NCBI GenBank assembly: GCA_963556145.1
Contig: OY744470.1
Coordinates: 4,588,001 to 4,652,000 of the forward strand
From: Hygrocybe punicea
Taxonomy: Eukaryota > Basidiomycota > Agaricomycetes > Agaricales > Hygrophoraceae
Direction: 5' to 3'
DNA: 64,000 nt
The notes beneath the pieces are model-generated. The model did no database searches. It was given only the letters and a program-made list of their open reading frames with translations, and was not told the origin of the DNA. The position numbers and the translations under genes were made by a program. Each line of letters starts with the position of its first letter. Positions within the stretch are counted from its first letter, which is position 1. Below are positions 10,418-21,593 of the stretch, piece by piece.

Positions 10418-11477
10418 TAGTGTTGCCGAAGTCCGGTTTGGTCCAGTTTTCGGCCTTTTTGGCTGAACCAAAAACCGGACCCTTGGTTCAGTTCGGCCCC
10501 CCTGCTGAACCAGAACCGGAACCGCATGGGACCGTTCCATGCAATCCGGTCTGCGTTCCGATGCGGTTTGAACTGCGAACCACCTTCCTCCACCCTCAAA
10601 TTGACGTGGGCCTAGGGTTGCGAGGAGTTGGGGGGGTGGGGAGGAAGGGGGGGACCATCCGCTGCCGTGGGTGCTGCGTCGCTGCCGGCGCCATTGTTGC
10701 AACTGCTGCCCTTGCCGCCGTCGCTGCTGCTGCTGCTGTCGCCATCGCTGCTGCCGCTGCTGTCGACGCTGCTGCTGCCATAGCTGCTGTTGCTGCTGCC
10801 GTTGTTGCCGCTGCCATTTTTGTTGCAGCCATGGCTGCTGCCACTGCTGCTGGGGTTGCCGTGGGGCTGCTGCCACGTCCACGCTCGCGGGCATCATGGA
10901 GTTGTGGGGGGTAAGTATAAGTGAAAAATAAAAAATACATATCTTAGCAGTGGGGGTGGGCACACCACTCCCCACTGTGTCCCGTTCTCGCTATGTTCCC
11001 TGGTTCCATTGTGGGCGTGGTGTGGGCATGGGCATGGTGTTGGCGTGGGTGTGGTTTTGGCATGGGCGCGGGCAGGCATGGGCGTGGGCTGTGGGGGGCT
11101 TCTTTGTGTAAGAAAATGTTAGTAAAGTATGAAATAAACTATTTACTTACCGATGTTGGGCTGTTATCGTTCATTGATGTTGTTCTTGAGTCGAATCTGC
11201 GGGGATTCGCGTGTATGTTTAAGGTCACATGACCCAAGTTCTCGCGAGTACATACACAAAAATTAACACAAAAATTGAATATTGCAGTATCTACGTACAA
11301 TAAGTTCACGGTTTGAACCCGGTTCCAAGCCGTTCAGAAATTTCTGAAGGGCCCAGAACCCTGCACCGGACCCGCGGTTCAGTTCAGCCAAAGTGCGGAA
11401 CTTAGACTGAACTTAGGGTTCGGTTTGGGGTTTGAACCGGGTTCGGATCGGTTCCGAACTGGACTACGGCAACACTA
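10418..11477. mobile_element. hAT-like non-autonomous element (1060 bp)
   Basis: The terminal inverted repeats start TAGTGTTGCCG and end CGGCAACACTA. They are flanked by an 8-bp target duplication, ATGCGAGG at 10410-10417 and ATGCAAGG at 11478-11485 (one mismatch). An 8-bp duplication and a TAG-type terminus fit the hAT superfamily. The subterminal parts are rich in GGTTC/GAACC words near both ends (10430-10600 and 11305-11465). No transposase is present. The core is a trinucleotide array. Confidence 0.8.
10665..10870. repeat. imperfect GCT/GCC/GTT trinucleotide array
   Basis: About 200 bp of GCTGCTGTTGCC-type repeats form the core of the hAT-like element. All six frames are open, which yields Ala-, Cys-, Gln- or Leu-rich chance open frames. 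A related array plus the same downstream segment (GTAAGTA...ACATA...GGGTGGGC) recurs at 39160-39700. Confidence 0.9.
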
Positions 11478-11579
11478 ATGCAAGGGACAGCCAATGGCCA
11501 GGAATGACCCCCAGACCACTGTGATGCAAACAAGCAGGGAGGAGACAGGAACAACAGGAAAGGGGAAGGAGGCCAGACC

Positions 11580-11835
11580 CCAACGGCAACATCCAGCGCA
11601 ACAGCAGCAGCGACCACTGCGGCAACAGCAGCCACAGCAATGCAGCTGCAATAGCTGCAATGGCGACAGCGGCAGCAGCAACAGCGGCAGCAGCAACAGG
11701 CAACAGCAGCAGCCCAGTGGCAATGGCAATGGCAATAGCAGCAGCAGCAGCAGCAGCAACACATGGGTGATGGCGGCAGCAACAGCAGCAGTGGCACGAC
11801 AATGGCAGCAACAGGCGGCGGCAGCGACGATGCCA
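11580..11835. repeat. imperfect CAG/CAA/GGC trinucleotide array
   Basis: CAGCAGCAACAG-type repeats, the complementary register of the array at 10665. They run directly into a polypyrimidine tract. Confidence 0.9.
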
Positions 11836-11849
11836 GACGACAACGATGA

Positions 11850-12105
11850 CACTCCTCCTCTCCCTTCACCCTTGCCCTCCCTCACCCTCCTTTGACCTTG
11901 CCCCCACTCCATCTCCCTCCCTCCCCCCTCCTTCCCCTTCTCCCTCTATCCTTTCCCCTTTTCCCTTTCTTTCTCCCTCTCCCTTTCCCTCTCCCTTTCC
12001 CTCTCCCTTCCCCTCTCCCTTCCCCTCTCCTTTTCTCTCCTGTTCCCCCTCCTCTCTCCTTTTCCCATTCTTCCTCCTTTCCCCTCTATTTTTTCTTCTC
12101 CTGTA
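11850..12105. repeat. polypyrimidine tract, CCCTCT/CCCTTT type
   Basis: About 250 bp with almost no purines on the plus strand. The overlapping Pro/Ser/Leu-rich open frames are artefacts of composition. Comparable tracts occur at 33918-34065 and 62810-62950. Confidence 0.9.
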
Positions 12106-12478
12106 TTAGTTTTAATTGTCTTGTGAAATATTAAGAATTCTTTGATTTAAAGTCATTAATATTTAAAACAAACCATCTATGATATGGCAACTGTGTCTGT
12201 GGAGTGAAAAGGTAAGAACTGACCTTCAATCCTGTTTAGGACTTTACAGTGTTCAATGGCTCCTTTGAACATTACCAATCCTTTGAACACCCTAATAGAA
12301 TTGATTCTGTACTGATTTCTACTGCTAAAAAGTGTTCTAATTCCTTCAGTGCATCATCTGAACCTATCTGGACATTGATTTTTATTCAGAACCATCAATA
12401 AAATTAGAAACTGAATATTCGCAAAATCTGATCACTCCTTGAACACTAATGTGTTGATCATAAAACATTCAAATATTA

Positions 12479-13153
12479 CAGCGTATTTCAAAAACCTTGT
12501 CAGTAAGTGAAAAAAAAAAAAAAAAAACCGAGGCAGCTTACGAAGCTGCTCGGCCACTTCTGGGCAACTGTGGCTGAAGCTCTTAAGTGACAAAAACAAC
12601 TGTTCTCAAGCAAGAACAGGACTAATTGAGCTTGAGGGCATCAACCCCAGTTGGGTGAGGATGCATTACACCATTTTAGAATATTTTCTGTGTACATCAG
12701 ATAATTCTAATGAGAAACCATGTTGCTCACCCAAAAAAGGAAATCTCCATGGATGAATTGTATAAAAGATTTATGGTGAGCTTAGAGAGCATCCAAAAAA
12801 TTCTTAAACAAATGTATAGTTATTATAAATGCTTTGAATTTACTTAGAACAATTTCAGTATTATTTGAGTGAGTAATGGTATCCAAATTGATACATGACT
12901 TCTGATAATCATCTGACAACACCCACTTGCACTTATGTACACAGAAAATATTCTAAAATGGTGTAATGCATCCTCACCCAACTGGGGTTGATGCCCTCAA
13001 GCTCAATTAGTCCTGTTCTTGCTTGAGAACAGTTGTTTTTGTCACTTAAGAGCTTCAGCCACAGTTGCCCAGAAGTGGCTGAGCAGCTTCATAAGCTGCC
13101 TCGGTTTTTTTTTTTTTTTTTTCACTTACTGACAAGGTTTTTGAAATACGCTG
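12479..13153. mobile_element. foldback MITE, Tc1/mariner-like ends (675 bp)
   Basis: The ends are CAGCGTATTTCAAAAACC and its complement GAAATACGCTG, flanked by TA at 12477-12478 and 13154-13155. Arms of about 220 bp (12479-12700 and 12935-13153) are close inverted copies, each with an 18-A/T run and a GAGGCAGCTTA-CGAAGCTGCTC hairpin. The 235-bp centre has no gene. The TA target and CAG-type end suggest mobilisation by a mariner transposase, but these ends differ from those of the element at 5560. Confidence 0.85.
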
Positions 13154-13744
13154 TAACAGATTTCTTAGACAATTGGTATGAGACATCTTCAAATATATGA
13201 GCAACTTCTGGTCTGCTCAGATTTTGTTCAAGATAATTGGCTACTTGTGGCATTTTAGGTAAATTTTTTGTGTTTAAAGGAGCCATTGAATACTGTACCT
13301 GAATTGTACTAGAATGAGTGGCAAATATAGAGCATGAAAATATTATAAAACAGATAACATGCCCATGTGACTTCTAAACCAAAGACACAATTGAATGAGA
13401 AAAAAGCCAAATAGCCAGTGAACATGGTGGTTTGAATTTTTTGGCATTGTTCCAATATAATTGCAATTGACTCCTGGCCTTTAAATCATTCATCAGTTCA
13501 TCCTTACAGAGTCCATCTTGTGTTCATCTTGTACATGTGGACTAGCCAAATTTTGAAAAGGACTGAAGGTGAACTGAAGTTGGACTTCATCTGGGCTTAG
13601 TCCATTTTAGGTGAACTAAAATGGATATTGTGGAAATGGTGGACTCCTACTACATCTCTATTGATCCAAACTTATTGATCAATTGGATTCAACTTGCTGT
13701 TAAGTTGGATCATGTGGTCCTAACCATTATACACATTTTGTGGA
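13154..13744. other. no recognisable gene
   Basis: AT-rich sequence without defensible coding, RNA or repeat features. Confidence 0.4.
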
Positions 13745-14365
13745 GTGGACTCTTACCGCTACATTAACCCCCAAGTTAAAGACTCTGGTGCCAACCAAAA
13801 TGGCATAATCCAGCACCTCTTGAAGAAACAGAAATGGAACTTAAGGAGCATTGTGAGTGTGCTTTTAGCACTTGAAGAAGTGATCTTCTTGTATCCATCT
13901 CCAACTCCAATGTATGACTCTGAAAGCATATGAGCAGTGGAATACTCAGTTGTGTAGCTTTGAGTTAATTCTCAACAGAATGACTATTAATAATAATAAT
14001 TTCAAGTCGTTTTTGTATACTATGTCTTTCGTTCATAGTCAAAAGATTATAGAAAAGTAAATGGAAAACCAGATGAGGGAGTGGACTTTGATGATAATGA
14101 AGAAGAAGAGGCAGATATTGAAATTGACTGGAGGATTGACTGGATTGGAGTGACTGATAACTTTGGTCAATATGACTTGATATTAACTGATATGAGTCAG
14201 AATGGGGGTTCAAACAAATATGCATTCTGGCGAAAGACCCAGGTCATCTTTGGAGAAGATAATCCATGGCTTCAAACAGTGGTTTATAAAACTCAGCCTT
14301 ATGATCAGATCAGAAAGCTGTTGATCCAGTGGAGTCTAATTACTTCATGGCCTTTGATTCATTGA
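13745..14365 (+). pseudogene. unknown coding relic in two frames
   Basis: Two open frames, 13745-13933 and 14081-14365, read as protein: QNGIIQHLLKKQKWNLRSIV with a helical VLLALEEV end, then an acidic segment DDNEEEEADIEIDWRIDWIG. The first loosely resembles the stretch after the active site in ubiquitin-conjugating enzymes, but no active-site cysteine is visible, so I do not assign it. The second may be a later exon of the same gene. The surroundings are transposon-derived. Confidence that it is a real gene is low. Confidence 0.25.
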
Positions 14366-15384
14366 TGTGGAAACAATCTGGCCTCTCATGGACTGGTAAT
14401 TGCTTAGCCAAGTTTGGAAATATCATTAATAATAGGACCACTAGGTGTATATGGACAGTCCTGCTTCATAGACAGTGATGGAAGAGAGTGGAAATAGAGT
14501 AAAGCAATTAATACAAAAGAGCCTAAAGTACATGCAGTAAACTATGTGCTATATATATGTGAATAGAGATAGAGATAAAGGCTGTGTACCATGGACAAGG
14601 AAATGAATATAGGAAAAAAGAGAATTGAAAGGAAGGTGACATATGAGGAAATGAAAAGGCTATGTGCCTTGGAATGGTGAAGGAAACATATATGGAAAGC
14701 AATGCTGTTCATAAGATGTAAACCTAATAACTTAGTGGAGTGGCAACATGTGTGTGTCACGATGATGACAAAGTATTTGAATACACTAGAAATGCAGCCA
14801 TAAAGTGAACAAATTTACAATGTTTTGCAAGGAATCCACTTGGACTCCACTTGGACTCAACTCAGACTTCACTCAGAATTCCTACCAAATATGGAGCATG
14901 GGAAAATATTGCCTAATTTGGTTAGCATGCCCATTGTATACCCAATCCCATATATAGTGTCAGATTTGTTTTATTCACAAAATTGAGTGAGAAAAATGCA
15001 AAAAAGTCGAAAAAAGCCAGCACTTTGCAAAAACTCAGCAGAATTCTGAGCAGATTCCTTGTTGAAAATAAGCATACCCCATGAAAACTCACAAAAATGA
15101 CCATTCAAAGTGAAATTTACTCAGAATTGAGGAGTCCTTGAGTTCCCTATTATATAAAGGTATACTGACTATGTCCATGAAAACTCCTTGAGGAGTCCTT
15201 GAGGAGTCCTTGATTTTTGAGGAGTCCTTAAGAACTCCTTGAGGATTCCTTAATTTTCGAGGAGTCCTAAGGAATGTGTGGGAGAGTGCAACATACAGAC
15301 CCAAGCATTCAAAGTTTCCTTCAATCATACTTGACAGCCATATGGTGCAGGGAAGTTACAGGGAGTTTTATGATGCTTTAGAGA
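14366..15384. repeat. non-coding, with iterated GAGGAGTCCTT words
   Basis: 14830-14880 repeats CACTTGGACTC. 15130-15275 repeats GAGGAGTCCTT about six times, some copies inverted (AAGAACTCCTTGAGG). This is the same GGACTC/GAGTCC vocabulary as 1237-1560. No gene is recognised. Confidence 0.5.
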
Positions 15385-15584
15385 NNNNNNNNNNNNNNNN
15401 NNNNNNNNNNNNNNNNNNNNNNNNNNNNNNNNNNNNNNNNNNNNNNNNNNNNNNNNNNNNNNNNNNNNNNNNNNNNNNNNNNNNNNNNNNNNNNNNNNNN
15501 NNNNNNNNNNNNNNNNNNNNNNNNNNNNNNNNNNNNNNNNNNNNNNNNNNNNNNNNNNNNNNNNNNNNNNNNNNNNNNNNNNNN
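15385..15584. other. assembly gap (200 N)
   Basis: Exactly 200 undetermined bases. The round number suggests a placeholder of unknown true size. Open frames spanning it are meaningless. Confidence 1.
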
Positions 15585-15737
15585 TTTCCTCTTGCAGGAG
15601 ATGCATATTCAAGATATCTTTTCCTCAACTCTGTCCTCCATACCTAGATGAAATATTGTTACTTGTAGAACATTGGATTGCAAGAGACTTGGCTGCTGCC
15701 AGTTCGGACCTGAGGTGAATGGTGGTGTAGCAATGTT

Positions 15738-16075
15738 CCATGGCCAGCCGAAATACCCAGACCGGTCAGCCAATCCATGTTCCGTGGTCAGCTGAAATAC
15801 CCAGACCGGTTGGCCAATCCATGTTCCATGGCCAGCCAAAATACCCAGACCTGTTGGCCAATCCATCTCCCATGGCCAGCCAAACTACCAGGACTGGTCA
15901 GCCATCCAAGTTCCATGGCCAGCCAAAATACCCAGGGCCATTGGCCAATCCATGATCCATGGCCAGCCAAACTCCCAAGACTAGTCGGCCAATCCAAATT
16001 CCATGGTCAGCCAAAATACCCAGGGCAGTCGGCCAATCCAAGTTCCATGGCTAGCCAATATATCCCTCTGCTTTG
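15738..16075. repeat. about 45-bp minisatellite, about 8 units
   Basis: The unit reads CATGGCCAGCCGAAATACCC then AGACCGGT-CAGCCAATCCATGTTC. Units begin near 15738, 15783, 15827 and 15871 and continue to about 16049. Because the unit is a multiple of three, several long repetitive open frames appear on both strands; I regard them as artefacts. Confidence 0.85.
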
Positions 16076-16278
16076 GCCAACCCATGCCTCTCGGAACATG
16101 GAACCCTTGGCCAAGCCATTTGCCTGGAGAAAGATATTGGTTGGCCGAGATTAGCTGGCCCACTTGGAGTGGGAATTGTCCATCTTGGCTGACCCATGTA
16201 TCATGGGAAAGATATGCTGAAAGGGCTCCCTATAGCTATTGAAGATTTATTGAAGGAGGCCCTAGCCACGATAAATAC

Positions 16279-16327
16279 CCTCTAGTTAGAGGTGTCACCC
16301 AGACGGGATGTAACCTCTAATTAGAGG
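16279..16327. repeat. pair of 14-bp palindromes
   Basis: CCTCTAGTTAGAGG (16279-16292) and CCTCTAATTAGAGG (16314-16327) lie 35 bp apart, start to start. The first has one central mismatch and the second is a perfect palindrome. Their role is unknown; they could be a dimer-binding site or small hairpins. The flank 16328-16919 has no gene that I can see. Confidence 0.6.
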
Positions 16328-16919
16328 GGTTTGGTGGGCTTCACAGGTGCAATAATCATCAAAACCACCAAAAACAGGTAAAAATGGGACCTGAGGTCAA
16401 TGGTGGTGTAGAATTCACATGGTAGCACCCTTGTAGTCATCAAGTCAATGTTTTGGAAGTGAGAAGAGGGACATTGTTAATATGTTACGAGGTAGAATGA
16501 TTGATCATATCTCAGTCAGTTCTCAACTGTTTTGGATGATCCCAGGCTTGTTTGAAAGCTTGTGGATATGAGGATCTGTAGCCATACCTGTACCAATACC
16601 CATACCCATACAAACCCATGACCAAACACCTGCAGGGTCCCTGTACCCCTGCAGTTCACTAGTGAAACCCATATTCTAGAAACTCACACATTGCCTGTGC
16701 TGTTCACTACTGAAAATCCAAGGAAATGTAAATCATGGTCATGATAATAGATAAATGTATGATTCCTGGAATTTATTTCATAAATTTTCATTACTTCCTA
16801 TTAATAAATAATTTTTATGCAATTTTCTGGCTGATAGGTATGTACTTTCCCTTTATGTACATATATACTTCCCTTTTTGGACACAAATAAATAAATACTT
16901 TGTTAATTAATTAATATTG

Positions 16920-17131
16920 TTATTGTTATTGTGCATTAATGTGCATCAATGCGCATTGTTGCACATTGATGCCCATTGATGCCCATTGATGCCCATTAAT
17001 GCACACTGATGCGCATTAATGCACACTGATGCACATTAATGCACACTGATGCGCAGTAATGCACATTGATGCACATTGATGCGCATTGATGCACATTAAT
17101 GCACATTAATGCGCATTGATGCGCATTGATG
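16920..17131. repeat. 12-bp microsatellite GCACATTAATGC/GCGCATTGATGC
   Basis: About 17 units of a 12-bp repeat. It abuts the 3' end of PEX1 and contains the predicted stop codon of that gene (17106-17108 on the minus strand). Confidence 0.9.
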
Positions 17132-20100
17132 GTGAAATGCAAAGAGAGCAGGTTTTCTCCAGTAATGCCCACGATAGATTCCCGCTGCGATCAGACACAA
17201 ACGCACGATATCTAATGGTTGAAATTATATCATTAAAGAGTCATCCGTAAGTTGGAGGAGGGCCAAAGCAAAATAAGCGGGTGAGTTATGGTGTAAACTC
17301 ACATTCGACCGAGCCTCTCCCGTTCCTCGTGCGAAACAGATGGTGCCGTCTTCTTCAAGGCGAGATGCATATGTTCTGGCATGATCTCTTGCTGCTGGAG
17401 GCGGGGGGGAGACAGAGACAAAGATTCCAATTAGAGTTCAGAAACAACGCGGGTAGGTGGGTCTTACCTTTTTGGGCGGAATGTGAGCAGTCTTCACTAC
17501 AGCCGAGCTCGACCGTGACGCGGCGGACTGTATTTGTCGCAGCTATCGATTAACATTAGCTGCTGCTGCTGACCTCCACGAACATCAAAACGAGCTACCC
17601 GTCTTTGCAATTCCGCCTCCTCTGCTCGTGAAGTGATTTGAGAGCCTTGCCCCCCTTTAGCACCGCCAATAATGACATATTGCACGGGCACTTCATCGCT
17701 CGTGGAAGAGTTGTTATCCTTGCCCTTTCCTCGGTCCTGGGCGGACATCGCAGCAACCGATGCATGCACGACCTCCAAATGCGCATTATACACCAGCGCT
17801 TGTAGATCGGCACCAGAGAAGCCCTCAGTTGCGCGTGCGAATTCGCCCATGTCCACCGTGGGTGACATCGCCACTTTGCGTGCGACGGCACACAAAATCT
17901 GTGTGCCAACGGTTAATGGGTTATTATTATTCGGGGCGAGGTGATCCAATGACAGAAGCGGTGGGGCGGCGGGGTGACATACATCTTTGCGCTCCTCTAC
18001 ATTGGGCATGTCGCAGAACAGCGATTTGTCTAGACGTCCCGGTCGGAGCAGGGCCGGATCGATGAGGTCAGGGCGGCTTGTCAATGGCGCCAGTTAGTTT
18101 CAAGTAATGGCATAACAAAAAAAAAAAGAAACTGCCGCATACCTAGTGGCGGCTAGCACATAGACCCCTTCCAAGCCCTCTGCACCGTCAATCTCAGTCA
18201 GCATCTGGTTCAAGACGCGATCCGTCACACCCGTGCTGTCATGTCCCTCTACAAGCAAAAGCAACACGTCACCACTTTCAGTTGAGTGACATTTCGAACG
18301 AGTAGTGCGAGTGCGAGTGCGAACACACAACAACACACCTCTTTGGCGCGATCGCATCAAACTCGTCAAAGAAGAGCACGCATGGCTTTGCTGCGCTGGC
18401 CCTGTCGAACAGATCCCGCACCTAGGCACAATGTGCTTTTTTTGTTCAGTGGTGGGGGAAGGCGATAACGGCAGCAACGCAGAGAAAAGTCAGTCATACA
18501 CACAGATTTCTCGCTGGCACCAATATACTTGTTCAAGATCTCAGGCCCTTTTATGCTAATGAAATTGAGCCCACACTCCTTGGCGATGGCAGACGCAACC
18601 AGGGTCTTGCCACAACCAGGGTAACCATACAGCAACAATCTACATATAAAATCATCAGCCTGAAGTCGCTCGTCGAGGTGCTGCATGAATCCATCCAAAG
18701 GCGCAATAATTTGCACGCACCCGGATCGTAGACGCAATGGCGCCTGCGCGAATATCGGCCCGTATTTTGTTGGCCACTCCAGCGTCTCCCGTAGCACACG
18801 CTTCACATTTTGCAGCCCTGTTGCGTTTACCGCCAAGTCAGTCAACACAAACGAAAAATGTATGGAATTCATCACATACCCCCGATGTCGGCCCACGCTA
18901 CGTCCGATTTTTGCAGACCGATGTTTCGCAAGGAGATAGGTACAAAGTCCGCTTGGGCGGCATCGAAGTCAGCGTGCCCAAGTATCAGCTGTGCCAGAGC
19001 AGGCCAGGGATAAAAGGAAAGAAAAGATATCACATCAATGGTGGTCGCAGAAGGGAAAGGCGTAGGCTACGCACCTTGGCGTCAGGAGTGGATACACGCA
19101 TGGCGGCCTGATGGACTGCGCGGGCTACAAGGTCTTCTAGGTCCATCGCGACGTATCCCTCCGTCTTGCTCGCAAGGAGGGCGTAGTTCAGTGGTGCATC
19201 AGGCTCCAGGCAGATGTCCGGGGCTGCGTCTAGCCGCCTCTGCACGAAATGTGCAAGAATCTGCCAGGAACAAGGAAAGTATAGACAATACAGCATTTAA
19301 GCCAACCAGGTAACAAATGAGTGGCACAAAACAAAAAAACGCACGTCTTTCCGGGCGTTCCTATTAGGTGGTTTCACGTCCACCGTGTCCTTGATAATGT
19401 GGAGGGAACTAAGGAGTGGGTGAAGCGCCGCCTGGGATATGGCGGTGCCAAGGATCACGATGCCGCGTGCATTAGCGGGAATAGCGCGCGCAGAAGATGA
19501 GTAAATAGATATAAAGATCTCGGTGAGATGGCGTGCGCGGAAAGACTCGGTGTGCTGCGAATATGATTTGCGAGTATAATGGAATGATTTTTTTATGATT
19601 AGAGATAATGAAGAGAAACTAGAATAGAACGTATGCACCTCGAGTTCTACGCCCAAAACGGTGTCCATGTTGTCGAAGATGAGGACGGTGGGGCTGTGCC
19701 ACGCAGGGATGTCAAACCAATGGCGGAAGCGGGATTTCAGCTCGGAGACGCTCTTCTCCGCATAGCGTGACAGGTCGACATAGAGTGGGTCTAGAGAGGG
19801 GCGGGGGGGTGTGCGGGGGTAACACATGGGAGAAGGGGTGTATCAGCAGGGGGCGTGATGTTGCAGGGAGGCACGTACACATGTATGTTCTTGGATCTTC
19901 TTGCAATGTCTTGGAGACAGCGCGTACAATGGAAGTCTTGCCAGCACCCGGGCGGCCTGCCACAAGCAGTGCAGGCACTTGCGAGCGTCATGGGTTAGCA
20001 CCGTGAGTTGGTGGGGGATGCGAAAAAGACGAGCGTACCGCCGTGAACGACGCGCTTTGAGGCATGAAGCGCAAGGGTATAACAGACAGAAGCTGGCGCA

Positions 20101-21593
20101 GTGAGAGAGAATGTCGTCAACGCCTGCGAGAACGGAGGTGGACGTAGGTGCGGGGGTGGGGTCTCTGTGTTTGTTGAGCAGGTGAGAAGTGGGGGGTTGG
20201 GTTGGGTACGTACGCAACTGAGGTATGGTCCAGGTCTTTGTGGGCTATGGTAATGATGGGATTCTCCGCCGGCGCCAAAGTTATCCTGGGCACATAACAT
20301 TAAGCAACGGTCTCGATGCCAGCACTAATCTGAGGACGGACACGCACACAACGAGGTCCCACTCGCCCAGGCCTTGCCAGAGGAGTGTGGGTGCGATGTG
20401 GCGCTCGGGAATTTCGGTGCTCCAGCCGACATAAATCACCTTCTCTTTCTCCTTGTCCTTGTCATTGTCCTTGTCCTTCGCTGGGCCCACCTCTCCACCC
20501 TTGGCAGTATCCGAGGAAGTGGGGTGTAGGACGCGTGGGACGGAAGGCGGCGGTGCTTGGGCTGATGTCTGGTCGGGCGGAGAAGGAGGAGGGAGGCGAC
20601 GGATGGTGCACCTGTGGTATGTGATCATCGAAGGGGTGTTGACAACCGAGGCGGCTTCCGAACTCTTACTGGGAGGAGTGAGAAGTGGGTTTTTCTGAGA
20701 TTGGGTGAGTTCGGTATAGATTTGTGGTGAAACCATTGCAAGGGTCTTGGGGCCGGTGTGAAGGGTATGTGCGGCATGGGGAAGGAGGCGAGGTGGAACT
20801 ACTCTGAGCATTTTTGGGAAAGGCATAGGTTTGGAAGGTGCTTTGGTTGTGGTCTGTGGTGACAGCGTGGTAACTCGTTTGGTGGAGGTGTGTAATTTTG
20901 GGGCAATAGAGACTTGAGTGTTGGTGGTGAGACGAAGGGCGTTACCTTTGGAGTTTGGGTCGACGGATACTGTGCAAAGGGGCATGTATCGGTGCGGGGC
21001 CATGGGCGAGATGAAGCAGACGTACCGACAAGAAGACGAACACAGGTCCGGCCGAGGACCCAAACGTCGATTTCCTGACCAATATTGGCAGCAGTGTTGA
21101 TTTGACACGAGAAGCATGTAATTCCTGTGGAAAAGGAGGTATTAGATAGGACGAGTTGGAAACCAGGATGATCTCCCAGTCCTCGGATGTGAGGGGTTCT
21201 GTCGCGACTGAAGTTGCGAAAGGGAGGTCGTGAAGGAGACCAATGTCGACCTGGCTGACAGTGAGTGGTAGAAGACAGGCAACGGGATGTACACTGACTG
21301 TGTCACCTTGAGCAAGACCGAGAGCGCTTGAATACTGGGGATCGATCTCGACGGTGTCGATGGACGAATCCGAGTTGAAGTGAGCGGGGGATGAAGCAGA
21401 GGGCATTCCCGTCCAGCCGAGGAACGCGGTCACCGTTGGATTCGACAGGTGGACGGCGAGTGATTGCGGTCGCTGTTCGAGTCGGTGAGGACACCGTGCG
21501 CGACAAATAAACGGGATTTACGCACGACATTTCGTTCGAGCAGAGGACCGTACAACGATATCGGGAGATTGACCACGACACGCGTCGCGGCAT
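17106..21593 (-). CDS. PEX1: peroxin-1, AAA+ ATPase of the peroxisomal receptor export complex
   Basis: PEX1 with PEX6 forms the hexameric ATPase that extracts PEX5 from the peroxisomal membrane. In minus-strand order I read: N-terminal [16 protein letters not shown] and [20 protein letters not shown] (21580-21400), [13 protein letters not shown], a low-complexity linker, D1 with Walker A GRPGAGKT (about 19960) and a degenerate Walker B VLIFDNMD (about 19670), then D2 with Walker A GYPGCGKT (about 18620), Walker [13 protein letters not shown] (about 18380), the PEX1-type [20 protein letters not shown] stretch and [20 protein letters not shown]. The last exon gives [11 protein letters not shown]. 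The degenerate D1 Walker B agrees with D1 being a weak ATPase in this family. Many short introns exist, for example a 53-nt one splitting LLERNV from RPQSLAVHL. The start is uncertain: ATG 21593 is out of frame with NLPISL. It is the only clear housekeeping gene in the window. Confidence 0.92.

Noticed and set aside
10420..10975. Long Ala-, Gln- and Cys-rich open frames on both strands
   Set aside because: They are translations of a trinucleotide array in all frames inside a hAT-like element; no codon bias or motif.
11402..12134. Leu/Cys/Pro-rich frames of up to 155 codons
   Set aside because: Composition artefacts of CAG repeats and a polypyrimidine tract.
13745..13933. Ubiquitin-conjugating enzyme resemblance (LLKKQKWNLRSIVSVLLALE)
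   Set aside because: No active-site Cys or HPN motif and only one short block of similarity; not enough to assign.
15276..15647. Frames containing runs of undetermined residues
   Set aside because: They cross the 200-N gap and have no meaning.
16920..17131. CRISPR-like regular repeat
   Set aside because: A 12-bp microsatellite without spacers in a eukaryotic sequence; no CRISPR array exists in the window.
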